Below, one piece after another: positions 35,793 through 43,224 of a stretch of DNA of 64,000 nucleotides. How positions within the stretch are numbered: position 1 is the first letter of the stretch; every line of letters starts with the position of its first letter. Both the position numbers and the translations under genes were made by a program. This stretch comes from CAZOJJ01 sp964580105 (GTDB lineage Bacteria > Bacteroidota > Rhodothermia > Rhodothermales > Rubricoccaceae): contig CAZOJJ010000003.1 of the NCBI GenBank assembly GCA_964580105.1, forward strand, positions 1 to 64,000, written 5' to 3'. Below the pieces are notes generated by a model, which ran no database searches, was not told where the DNA came from, and worked only from the letters and a program-made list of their open reading frames with translations.

Positions 35793-36188
35793 CTACCCTT
35801 CGCCCTCGATGCGCGTGCAGGCCCAGCGCACGGCCGGGCCTTCCAGGACGAGTCGCTCCGCCTCGGCCGTCACGTAGGGGAAGAGGTACGTCATGCCGTC
35901 GTCGGTCTCGATGGTGAGCGTGCCCTCGTGGACGCGCCACGTGCCGGTGTGCGAGGGGCGCGCGTGGAGGTAGCCGGCGAAAACGCGCGCGTCGCCCTCC
36001 CGCCGGAAGGCAATCTCCGGGTCAATGCCCTCCTCGCAGGCCCAGCCGCCGAGGAGGGCGTCCTCGGCGATCGGCGCGACCTCGGGCGGCGCGGCAGGCG
36101 GCGCCGCGGGCAGGGGCTCGACCGACGGCGACGGGGCGTCGTCGGCACAGGCGGCGAAGACCACTACGAGGGCGAGGAGGAGGCGCAT
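35793..36188 (-). CDS. Small lipoprotein, function unknown
   Basis: The 131-residue protein has a signal MRLLLALVVVFAAC (lipobox FAAC), a Pro/Ala-rich linker and a small beta-rich domain with WACEEGIDPEIAF and a C-terminal Cys (WACTRIEGEG), which may form one disulfide. The pattern (measured value against a reference, GTWRVHEGTLTIET) recalls lipocalin-like small domains found in lipoproteins, but this is only a resemblance. It lies downstream of the DUF2480 gene on the same strand. Confidence 0.6.
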   Translation of the reverse strand: MRLLLALVVVFAACADDAPSPSVEPLPAAPPAAPPEVAPIAEDALLGGWACEEGIDPEIAFRREGDARVFAGYLHARPSHTGTWRVHEGTLTIETDDGMTYLFPYVTAEAERLVLEGPAVRWACTRIEGEG

Positions 36189-36199
36189 GGGAGGCGGGG

Positions 36200-36778
36200 T
36201 TACGAGACGCGCGGCGGCCCGGCCGGCCGGACCCCGGCGGGCTTGACCGCCGCACCGGGCGGGGGGGGCGCCGCCTCGGCCCGGCGGCGCCAGAGGGGGA
36301 CCGACGAGCACGGCTCGCCGTACATCAGCTTGCTCGCTACGCCCTGCAGCTTCCGCGTGGCGATGAGGTACGCATCGGTCGGGACGAGCTTGCTCCCGCA
36401 GCCCTTGACGACGACGGGCTTGCCTTCGTACGCCGACCAGTCCTCGGCCTCCAGTGCCCGCACGAAGTAGTCGCGCAGCAGGTCCGCCTCCCGCCCGAAG
36501 GCGACCGAGGCGGCGATGCCGTCGAGCTTCGCGGCGACGAGCATCCAGGCCCACGTCGGCACGATGGCGTCCGTCGAGCAGAAGACGGCGACGTGGGCGT
36601 TTTCGTACGCCGACCAGTCGTGCGCCTTGACGGCCTCGCGGAACGCCCGCTCGCGGAGGACGAGGCCTTCGACCAGGAACGGCTCGATGTCGAGCTCGGC
36701 GACGCGGCGGCCGTCCCAGAGCGCTTCGAGGTTGTAGACGGCGAGGTCGCTCTCGGCGACGCGGTTGACGATTTCCAT
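36200..36778 (-). CDS. DUF2480 family protein
   Basis: The 192-residue protein belongs to DUF2480, widespread in Bacteroidota and relatives. It shows the N-terminal IVNRVAESDLAVYNLE, DIEPFLVEGLVLRERAFREAV, the VAVFCSTDAIVPTWAWML segment and KGCGSKLVPTDAYLIAT, with three conserved cysteines. A role near iron-sulfur assembly has been suggested from genome context in this phylum, and here a cysteine desulfurase gene lies upstream on the same strand. The C-terminal 30 residues are a Pro/Ala-rich tail. The scaffold gap lies in its upstream region. Confidence 0.88.
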   Translation of the reverse strand: MEIVNRVAESDLAVYNLEALWDGRRVAELDIEPFLVEGLVLRERAFREAVKAHDWSAYENAHVAVFCSTDAIVPTWAWMLVAAKLDGIAASVAFGREADLLRDYFVRALEAEDWSAYEGKPVVVKGCGSKLVPTDAYLIATRKLQGVASKLMYGEPCSSVPLWRRRAEAAPPPPGAAVKPAGVRPAGPPRVS

Positions 36779-36800
36779 GGGACGTATTGCGGGATGCGTA

Positions 36801-36990
36801 TTTCGCGATGCGTATTGCTTTCGCGATGCGTATTGCTTTCGCGATGCGTATTGCNNNNNNNNNNNNNNNNNNNNNNNNNNNNNNNNNNNNNNNNNNNNNN
36901 NNNNNNNNNNNNNNNNNNNNNNNNNNNNNNNNNNNNNNNNNNNNNNNNNNNNNNTTTCGCGATGCGTATTGCTTTCGCGATGCGTATTGC
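36801..36990. repeat. Tandem array of 18-bp units interrupted by the assembly gap
   Basis: Three exact units of TTTCGCGATGCGTATTGC (36801-36854) precede the N-run and two more follow it (36955-36990). Partial, degenerate units flank the array. The total number is unknown because the gap sits inside it. Confidence 0.95.
36855..36954. other. Scaffold gap (100 Ns)
   Basis: A run of exactly 100 unknown bases, the usual placeholder for a gap of unknown length. It lies in an 18-bp tandem array that short reads could not resolve. Reading frames crossing it are not reliable. Confidence 0.99.
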
Positions 36991-37000
36991 GGGATGGGAG

Positions 37001-38161
37001 TCAGGCGGCGACGGCGCGGCGGCGGACGGCCTCGACGGCCTCGGCCACCTCCCTGACGGCGGCGTCCACCTCGGCCTCGGTGGTGGGGCGGCCGAGGGAG
37101 AAGCGGACGGAGCCGAAGGAGGCCTCGTGCGAGAGGCCCATCGCAGTGAGGACGTGGCTGGGCCGGGTCGTCCTGACCTGGCAGGCGCTCCCCGTCGAGA
37201 CGGCGAGGCCGCGCAGCGCCGGGAGCAGCTTGGCCGTCGTGACGCCCTCGAAGCGGAGGTTCGACGTGTTCGGCAAACGCGGCGCGCCGCCGCCGTTGAC
37301 GTGCACGCCCTCGACCCGGTCGCGAACGCCGCGCTCGAACCGGTCGCGGAGCGCGCCGATCCGGGCGGCGTCCTCGGCGAGCCGCTCGGCGGCCAGTTCG
37401 GCGGCCTTGCCGAGGCCGACGAGGCCGGGCACGTTGAGCGTGCCGCCGCGCAGGCCGCCCTGCTGGCCCGCGCCCGGGATGAGCGGGGCCAGGCGCACGC
37501 GCGGGTTCCGCCGCCGCACGAACAGCGCGCCGACGCCCTTGGGGCCGTAGAGCTTGTGGCCCGAGAACGCGAGGAGGTCGGCTCCAAGGGCGTCCACGTC
37601 CACCGGCACCTTGCCGACGGCCTGCGTGGCGTCGGTGAGGAGGAGGGCGCCGTGCGCGTGGGCCACCTCGGCGGCCTCGGCGACGGGGCCGAGCACGCCC
37701 GTCTCGTTGTTGGCCGTCATGACGGCCACGAGCGCGGTCTTCTCGGTGACGAGGGCGCGGAGGGCGTCGAGGTCGGGCACGCCGTCGGCGTCCACGGGGG
37801 CGATGGAGACCTCGAAGCCGTCGCGCTCCATCGCCGCGGCGGTTTCGAGGACGGCCTTGTGCTCGGCCGCCGCCACGACGACGTGCGGCCGGCGACCCCC
37901 GTAGACCTCGCCCACGCCGAGCATCGCCAGGGCGATGGACTCCGTCGCGCCGCTGGTGAAGACGAGCGCGCGCGGCTCCGCGCCGATCAAGGCTGCGACG
38001 CGCTCGGTGGCCTGCGCCACGGCCTCGTCGGCGGCCCAGCCGTAGGCGTGGTTGCTCGACGGGTTGCCGAAGCGGTCGGTCCAGAACGGAGCCATCGCCT
38101 CCACGACGGCGGGGTCGCACGGCGTGGTGGCGTTGTAGTCGAGGTAGATCGGCCTGCGCAT
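37001..38161 (-). CDS. Cysteine desulfurase (NifS/IscS family)
   Basis: The 386-residue PLP enzyme removes sulfur from cysteine for iron-sulfur cluster and thio-cofactor assembly. It has the N-terminal YLDYNATTPCDPAVVEAM, the PLP lysine in SGHKLYGPKGVGALF, and the active-site loop STGSACQVRTTRPSHVL with the catalytic Cys. Class I (IscS/NifS) is favoured by the long loop around the cysteine. The start overlaps no other gene. The 18-bp array and assembly gap lie just after its stop, before DUF2480 on the same strand. Confidence 0.93.
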   Translation of the reverse strand: MRRPIYLDYNATTPCDPAVVEAMAPFWTDRFGNPSSNHAYGWAADEAVAQATERVAALIGAEPRALVFTSGATESIALAMLGVGEVYGGRRPHVVVAAAEHKAVLETAAAMERDGFEVSIAPVDADGVPDLDALRALVTEKTALVAVMTANNETGVLGPVAEAAEVAHAHGALLLTDATQAVGKVPVDVDALGADLLAFSGHKLYGPKGVGALFVRRRNPRVRLAPLIPGAGQQGGLRGGTLNVPGLVGLGKAAELAAERLAEDAARIGALRDRFERGVRDRVEGVHVNGGGAPRLPNTSNLRFEGVTTAKLLPALRGLAVSTGSACQVRTTRPSHVLTAMGLSHEASFGSVRFSLGRPTTEAEVDAAVREVAEAVEAVRRRAVAA

Positions 38162-38450
38162 GGGAGGAACGACGATACGCTGCGGGCTCCTACGCTCGAC
38201 GCGGCGCCGGGTTGTGCCAAGAACGCGCGAGGCGGCCCCGGCGAACCTGGAGGAACCCCGGCCGTATCACGCCCCGATACCAACGGCGCCTGGAGGCGCC
38301 GCCGTATCCGTAGATGAGGGGCCACCTCAGGGACGGAGTCCTCAGGGGCGGAGTCCCACAAGCACGTCTTCCACACCTCTCCTGATTCGGCGCGCCCCGT
38401 TCGTCGGGCGGTCGCCGTTTTCCCGGCCTGCTCACTCCACCACCACGACC
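38162..38450. other. Non-coding spacer with small repeats
   Basis: The gap between the divergent cysteine desulfurase and lipoprotein genes holds a 6-bp hairpin (GGCGCC, loop TGGA) near 38285-38300 and two 15-bp direct repeats (CTCAGGGACGGAGTC and CTCAGGGGCGGAGTC, 38326-38355). No supported gene was seen. Confidence 0.6.
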
Positions 38451-39590
38451 ATGTTGAGCCTTCGTATGCCCTTCCGGGCTTGCTTCACGCTGCTCTTCGT
38501 CGTCCTCGCAGCCTGCGACACGGGCGACGCCGATCTGGGCCCCGATCCCACCGACGGCATCGACTTCGACCGGCTCTTCGCCCCCGCGACGGCGGCCGAG
38601 GAGCAAGCCGTCCTTGCCGACTGGGCCGCACGGTCCCACCGGGTCGACGACGCCCGCATCGTCGCCGAAGACGTGGACGACACCGGCGCCCGCCTCGTCA
38701 TCGTCGCCCACACCCAGACCGATACCGACGGCAGCGCCTTCACGCACTACGGCGTCGTCCGCATCCCCTTCGAGGCCCAGAACCTCCCGGTGCTCGTCGT
38801 CCATCACGATGGGGAGGACGGGCTCTCGATGGCCGACCTTCTGGAGACGCTGGACCTCTTCCCCGGCCTCCTCGGCACCACCGTGCAGGTGGCCCCCGTC
38901 TACCGCGCCGAAGACCTCGACGTGACGGGCATGGACCTCCCGCAGGGGCCCTACGCGGTGGGTGGCGCCCCGAGTCCGCTGGACCACGACGTGGACGACG
39001 CCGTCGCCTTCCTCAACGCCGCGCTGGAGCTGTTCCCGGCCGAGACGGACGCGGACCGCATCGGCACACTCGGCTTCGGCCGGGGCGCCGGCACCGCCCT
39101 CCTCATGGCCCTTCGCGATGAGCGCGTTCGGGTCGTCACCGAGTACTTCGGCCCGACCGACTTCTTCGACGATGCCTTCGAGGAGGCCGCTGAGAAGGCC
39201 ATCGAGGGTGATGCTGACGCCGCCGATCTACCCGGCATGCGGTATCTCATCACGGCCGTTCTCCAGCCGCTCGATCGAGGCGAACTGTCGTACGAGGAGG
39301 CCCGCCTCGCCTTGGTGCGTCGCTCCCCGGCCCTCTTCACCGAGCGGCTGCCGGCCCTCCAGATCCACCATCATCGGGAGGACGCCGTCGTGCCGTTCTC
39401 GCAGGCGGAGCGTCTGGACGCAGCCGTGCAGGCCGCGCCCAACGCCGGTGCCTACGACTACAACCCGTACGAGGGTGCGCTCCCGGAGGGCGCCGCGCGC
39501 TACCACGACCCCCGCGCGATGCCGCCCAGCCTGAACGACACCGAGCAGTTCCACCAGGAACACCTCATCGCTACCGGAGGATCGAACTGA
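38451..39590 (+). CDS. Alpha/beta-hydrolase-fold lipoprotein lacking the nucleophile serine (copy 1)
   Basis: The 379-residue lipoprotein (lipobox LAAC after a signal of about 20 residues) has the layout of an S9/dienelactone-hydrolase-like domain: DDAVAFLNAALELFP, RIGTLGFGRGAGTALL, YFGPTDFFDD, and a late strand with LQIHHHREDAVVPFSQAERL. At the elbow, GxSxG is replaced by G-F-G-R-G, so the usual Ser nucleophile is Gly210. The Asp-containing loop (HHREDAVVP) is kept. The next gene, 13 bp downstream, is a paralogue with the same change. Possibly a binding protein rather than an enzyme. Confidence 0.7.
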   Translation: MLSLRMPFRACFTLLFVVLAACDTGDADLGPDPTDGIDFDRLFAPATAAEEQAVLADWAARSHRVDDARIVAEDVDDTGARLVIVAHTQTDTDGSAFTHYGVVRIPFEAQNLPVLVVHHDGEDGLSMADLLETLDLFPGLLGTTVQVAPVYRAEDLDVTGMDLPQGPYAVGGAPSPLDHDVDDAVAFLNAALELFPAETDADRIGTLGFGRGAGTALLMALRDERVRVVTEYFGPTDFFDDAFEEAAEKAIEGDADAADLPGMRYLITAVLQPLDRGELSYEEARLALVRRSPALFTERLPALQIHHHREDAVVPFSQAERLDAAVQAAPNAGAYDYNPYEGALPEGAARYHDPRAMPPSLNDTEQFHQEHLIATGGSN

Positions 39591-39603
39591 GTCCGGGGGA
39601 GCC

Positions 39604-40719
39604 ATGCCGACCGTCGCCCGCCTTCCCCTGCTGTGGCTGGTCGCTGTCGCCGTCAGCCTGGCCGCCTGCGATACCGGTACGTCGGGCTCGCCGCCTCCCC
39701 CGCCGCCTGACGACGACGTCGTGGCCGGTGTGAACCTGGACGCGCTCTTCGCCCCGCCCTCCACCGCCGAGCTCCTGGCGGTGGAGGCGGAGTGGGCGCA
39801 GCGCGACGCCACCCTCTCGAGCCGCTACGTCTTCTCCTTCGTCGCGGAGACGGAAGCGGGGGACGGGGCGACGTACCGGGTGTACCTCGGGGAGGATGCG
39901 GCCGAGGGCGGGGCGCTGTTCTACGGCCTCCTCCGCCTCCCACCGCGCCCCCCCGGCGACCAGCGCGCCCGCCCCCTGGTGCTCACCCTTCCCGACGACG
40001 GCCCGGAGGTTCGCGCCGGCTCGTTCTTCGAGGAGCTCCCCATTCTGAGTGCGGTGCGGAGCGACTTCGTGTACGCCCTCGTCGCCTATCGGGGAATGGC
40101 ACTCGACGTGGGCGGCACGCGCTACGAGAGCCCGGCCCCGCCGAGCGCCTACGACCACGACACCGACGACGCGCTGGCCTTTCTGGCGCACGTGCGCGCC
40201 CTCGGTGCGAGCGTGCTGGTCGACTCCGCGCGGGTGGGCGCCCTCGGGCTCGGCCGGGGCGGCGGGGTCGCGCTGCTCACTTCCGCCCGATCCAATCCGT
40301 ACGGTATCATCGTCGACCTGGCCGGCCCTACGGACCTTTTTCTCGGCGCTTTCCGTAGCCGCGTGCGGTCCTTCCTGGCCACCGGTGCCCGGCCCCCCTT
40401 CCCCGCCTTCGACACCCTCGCAGACGACGTGCTCGTTCCACTGCGCGACGGCGCTCTCTCCTACGCCGGGGCACGCCGGGCGCTCTTGCGGCGCTCCCCG
40501 CGCTACTTCGTCAACCCTCCGCCGTACACGCTCGTAGCGCACGGCACGTTAGACTTCGTCGTCTCCCCCGACCACGGCCGTGTGCTCAGCGCCGTGCTGA
40601 CGAAGGCGACGGGGTTGTACTATGAAAGGGAGGAGGTCGATCACGCAGCCCTGCCTACCGACCCGGAAATCGTGAGTATCGTGACGGACCAACTGATTCG
40701 GCGCCTTGGCGGACCCTGA
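39604..40719 (+). CDS. Alpha/beta-hydrolase-fold lipoprotein lacking the nucleophile serine (copy 2)
   Basis: The 371-residue paralogue of the preceding gene has a lipoprotein signal (lipobox LAAC), a Pro-rich linker and the same fold segments: YDHDTDDALAFLAHVRAL, VGALGLGRGGGVALL, DLAGPTDLFLG, and LVAHGTLDFVVSPDHG. The elbow reads G-L-G-R-G, with Gly217 in place of Ser. The late Asp (LDFVV) and a His (VDHAALP) are present. It is 13 bp from copy 1, so they are co-transcribed and may form a pair in the envelope. The GNAT gene overlaps its end. Confidence 0.7.
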   Translation: MPTVARLPLLWLVAVAVSLAACDTGTSGSPPPPPPDDDVVAGVNLDALFAPPSTAELLAVEAEWAQRDATLSSRYVFSFVAETEAGDGATYRVYLGEDAAEGGALFYGLLRLPPRPPGDQRARPLVLTLPDDGPEVRAGSFFEELPILSAVRSDFVYALVAYRGMALDVGGTRYESPAPPSAYDHDTDDALAFLAHVRALGASVLVDSARVGALGLGRGGGVALLTSARSNPYGIIVDLAGPTDLFLGAFRSRVRSFLATGARPPFPAFDTLADDVLVPLRDGALSYAGARRALLRRSPRYFVNPPPYTLVAHGTLDFVVSPDHGRVLSAVLTKATGLYYEREEVDHAALPTDPEIVSIVTDQLIRRLGGP

Positions 40720-41176
40720 CCTCGTGATCGGCCCCGTAACGACCGAAGCCGACTGGGCGGAGGCGCAGGCCATCCGCACGCGTGTGTTCATCGAGGAGCA
40801 GGCGTGCCCGCCCGAGGAGGAGTGGGACGCCTACGACGCCCCCGAGGCGCGCGGCATCACGTGCCACCACCGCCTCGGGCGGCTCGGCGGCGAGGCCGTG
40901 GCCGTCTCCCGCTGGCACCCGGCGCTCGTGGACGGCCGCCTCGCGGCCAAGCTGGAGCGGTTCGCCGTCGTACCCGAGGCGCGGGGCCGGGGCCTCGGCC
41001 GCCGCATGATCGCCGACGCCCTGGCCGACGCCCGGGCGGCCGGGTTCTCGCGGTTCGTGCTCCACGCCCAGGCGCACCTCGAAGCGCTCTACGTTTCGTT
41101 CGGCTTCGAGCGGGTCGGTGAGGGGTTCGAGGAGGCGGGCCTCCCGCACGTGAAAATGGTATTGACGGACGCCTAG
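40706..41176 (+). CDS. GNAT family N-acetyltransferase (ElaA-like)
   Basis: The 156-residue GNAT protein has the acyl-CoA-binding motif VVPEARGRGLGRRMI, followed by AAGFSRFVLHAQAHLEALYVSFGF and an N-terminal region with RTRVFIEEQACPPEEEWD typical of ElaA-like acetyltransferases. The listed start is a TTG overlapping the upstream gene's end by 14 bp; a GTG at 40724 is an alternative. Acetyl acceptor unknown. Confidence 0.88.
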   Translation: MADPDLVIGPVTTEADWAEAQAIRTRVFIEEQACPPEEEWDAYDAPEARGITCHHRLGRLGGEAVAVSRWHPALVDGRLAAKLERFAVVPEARGRGLGRRMIADALADARAAGFSRFVLHAQAHLEALYVSFGFERVGEGFEEAGLPHVKMVLTDA

Positions 41177-41192
41177 GGGCCGATCCGGCCGC

Positions 41193-41198
41193 TATATT
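41193..41198 (+). promoter_or_regulatory. -10-like TATATT element of the tRNA-Glu gene
   Basis: TATATT lies 11 bp before the mature tRNA 5' end, the usual spacing for a tRNA promoter. A TTGACG at 41162-41167 is too far upstream for a standard -35 (25-bp spacer). Confidence 0.45.
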
Positions 41199-41209
41199 GA
41201 CGATCCTCT

Positions 41210-41282
41210 GCCGCGTTCGTCTAGGGGTCTAGGACGCCGCCCTCTCACGGCGGTAACACGGGTTCGAATCCCGTACGCGGTA
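41210..41282 (+). tRNA. tRNA-Glu (anticodon CTC)
   Basis: The 73-nt cloverleaf has an acceptor stem of seven pairs ending in a G-U pair, a D-arm with GTCTAGGGGTCTAGGAC, an anticodon stem CCGCC/GGCGG with loop CTCTCAC, and a T-arm with TTCGAAT. The anticodon CTC sits in the centre of the loop after the invariant T. The CCA end is not encoded. A hairpin terminator follows at 41290. Confidence 0.95.
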
Positions 41283-41289
41283 CCCAACG

Positions 41290-41330
41290 GGGCCGGACGC
41301 CGATGCGGCGCGCCGGCCCTTTCTCGTTTC
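41290..41330 (+). terminator. Rho-independent terminator after tRNA-Glu
   Basis: A 7-bp stem GGGCCGG/CCGGCCC with an inner CGCCG/CGGCG stem (loop ATG) is followed by TTTCTCGTTT. Confidence 0.7.
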
Positions 41331-41417
41331 GGCCCGCTACCCGCGAGAAGACAGAGCAAGGAGCCCCGGCGCCGGGGCTCGCCGGGTTTCGGGACGGTCG
41401 GTTTGGGCGTGCCGCGA

Positions 41418-41424
41418 TACTTTG
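41418..41424 (+). promoter_or_regulatory. -10-like TACTTTG element
   Basis: TACTTTG lies 26 bp before the ATG of the Asp-box lipoprotein at 41451. It matches the TAnnTT pattern. Confidence 0.35.
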
Positions 41425-41450
41425 CGTTCGTCACCCGCCCCGACGTTTCC

Positions 41451-42530
41451 ATGCGCGCCCTGTCGTTTCTCGCCATTCCCTTCGTCCTCCTTGGCGGCTG
41501 CCGCTCCAGCGAGCACGTCCGGCCCGGTCCCGAGGCCGCCTCGGCGGCGCTCTCGAACCCCTCGTGGGAGGTCCAGTTGGCGGACCCCGAGAAGCTGTTC
41601 GTCGCGCTCGACGTCGTGGACGCGCGCACCGTCTGGGTGGCGGGCCAGCCCGGCGTCGTAGGCCGTACCACGGACGGCGGGGCGTCGTGGCGCTTCTTCG
41701 ACGGGCCGTGGCCGGACTCCCTCGCCTTCCGCGACGTGGAGGCGTTCTCGGCCGACGAAGCGTTCGCGCTCGCCATCGGTCCGGGTGCGGCCTCGCGCAT
41801 CTACCACACGACCGACGGCGGGGCGTCGTGGCGGCTCTCCTTCCAGAACGAGGACCCCAACGCGTTCTACGACTGCTTCTCCTTCTGGGACCGCCGGCGC
41901 GGCTTCGCCTTCAGCGACAGCCACGACGGCGAGTTCACGATCCTCCGCACCGAGGACGGCGGCGATACGTGGACGCGCGTGGATCCGGCGGACGTACCCG
42001 ACGCGCGTCCGGGCGAGGGTTCCTTCGCGTCGTCCGGCACCTGCACGGCGGCGCAGCCGGGCGGCCTCGGCTGGTTCGGCACCGGCGCCTCCGGCGTGGA
42101 CACCCGCGTCATCCGCACGACCGACTACGGCGCGACGTGGACCGAGGCCGTCACGCCCATCGAGAGCACGGACCCGGCCGAGGGCATCGCCTCGCTGGCC
42201 TTCTTCGACGCGCGGCACGGGCTGGCCTTCGGCGGCGTCGGCACGCGCCCGAACGCCAACGTGGCCGTCACCCGCGACGGCGGCGCCCGCTGGGCCCGCC
42301 TCGGCGACGGCGTGCTCGGAGGCCGGGTGTACGGCTCCAGCGTCGTCCCCGGCACGCCCACGCCGACGGTCGTGGCGGTGTCGCCCGCCGGCTCAGCTTA
42401 TTCAGTAGATGGCGGCGAGACGTGGACGCCGATTGATGCGGTGGAGTCGTGGACGGTGGCCTTCCTGAACGCCGGGGCGGGCTGGGCCGGGGGGCGCGGG
42501 CACCTCAGCCGGGTGGTGAACGGACCGTAG
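41451..42530 (+). CDS. Lipoprotein with Asp-box (BNR/sialidase-like) repeats
   Basis: The 359-residue lipoprotein (lipobox LGGC after MRALSFLAIPFVLLGG) consists of a beta-propeller with repeated Asp-boxes of type S/T-x-D-G-G-x-x-W: RTTDGGASWRFF, HTTDGGASWRLS, RTEDGGDTWTRV, VTRDGGARWARL and SVDGGETWTPI. Such propellers occur in sialidases and in YCF48-like assembly factors. No sialidase catalytic Arg/Tyr/Glu set was identified, so a binding or assembly role in the envelope is more likely. The start at 41451 was chosen by the signal peptide. Confidence 0.85.
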   Translation: MRALSFLAIPFVLLGGCRSSEHVRPGPEAASAALSNPSWEVQLADPEKLFVALDVVDARTVWVAGQPGVVGRTTDGGASWRFFDGPWPDSLAFRDVEAFSADEAFALAIGPGAASRIYHTTDGGASWRLSFQNEDPNAFYDCFSFWDRRRGFAFSDSHDGEFTILRTEDGGDTWTRVDPADVPDARPGEGSFASSGTCTAAQPGGLGWFGTGASGVDTRVIRTTDYGATWTEAVTPIESTDPAEGIASLAFFDARHGLAFGGVGTRPNANVAVTRDGGARWARLGDGVLGGRVYGSSVVPGTPTPTVVAVSPAGSAYSVDGGETWTPIDAVESWTVAFLNAGAGWAGGRGHLSRVVNGP

Positions 42531-42544
42531 AACTGCTGCTGGAG

Positions 42545-43152
42545 TTAGCCTGCGAGCTGCGAGCGGACGAGGGCGTCCATCCCATCGAGGGTATGCGCGT
42601 CCGCCGGGTACGTGGCCCTCACCTTGATCCAGTACGCGCCGTCTTGCATCAGATACACGAGCAAGTCCATCGGCGCCCGGCATGGATTTCCTCGAAGACC
42701 GCGCGGTGCAGCTCGGCCTCACCGCCTTCCCACGGTACGTCGCGGGTCGATTGGTCGTGGAGCGTGTAGGCATCGATTCGGCCCATTTGGACGAGTTGCC
42801 CGAGGGCGAGCTCGATCTCTTCGACCTGCATGTCGGCATCCCCCGGATGGCGATAGACGAAGACATCGAAGCGGTTGCCGTCCAGGGAGTAGGAATAGAG
42901 GTGTCCGTATTCGCCGAGGTCTTCGTCGCTTACGCGCTCAAGCCCCGGTACGGCCTGAGGCGGCTCCCATTCCACGAAGCCGGCCGCTTCGCGTAGCGCG
43001 GTGATCATCGACTCGGAGGACGCATTCTCGCTCAGCGTAATGCTGACCGAGCCGTCGTCTTCTTCCTGGACACGATACTCGTCGTTGGGGGCGGGGCGGG
43101 ACCCGGCGCAGCCCACGACGAGAAGGGCGACAAGCAGCAAGGCGTAGCGCAT
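42545..43152 (-). pseudogene. Lipoprotein gene broken by a frameshift
   Basis: The 5' part (from 43152) encodes a lipoprotein signal MRYALLLVALLVVGC and an acidic protein to about residue 155. That frame then ends at 42649 with a short nonsense tail (HAGRRWTCSCI). From about 42691 a different frame continues with MDLLVYLMQDGAYWIKVRATY and on to GMDALVRSQLAG before TAA at 42545. The two parts join with a one-base loss near 42690, inside a GC-rich stretch. The complete protein would be about 200 residues. It may be a true mutation or a sequencing or assembly error. Family not recognised. Confidence 0.75.
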
Positions 43153-43224
43153 GAGCAGATAGGCGGTCGACCGTTTGAGAAGGCCACAGCTAGGGCATCG
43201 TCCCCGCTCTCGAAGGGCGGTTAT

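Noticed and set aside
36801..36990. Possible CRISPR array
   Set aside because: The units are direct tandem copies with no spacers, and no cas genes are nearby.
35793..38317. Long frames crossing the N-run on both strands
   Set aside because: They pass through unknown bases and tandem repeat sequence and overlap the well-supported DUF2480 and cysteine desulfurase genes.
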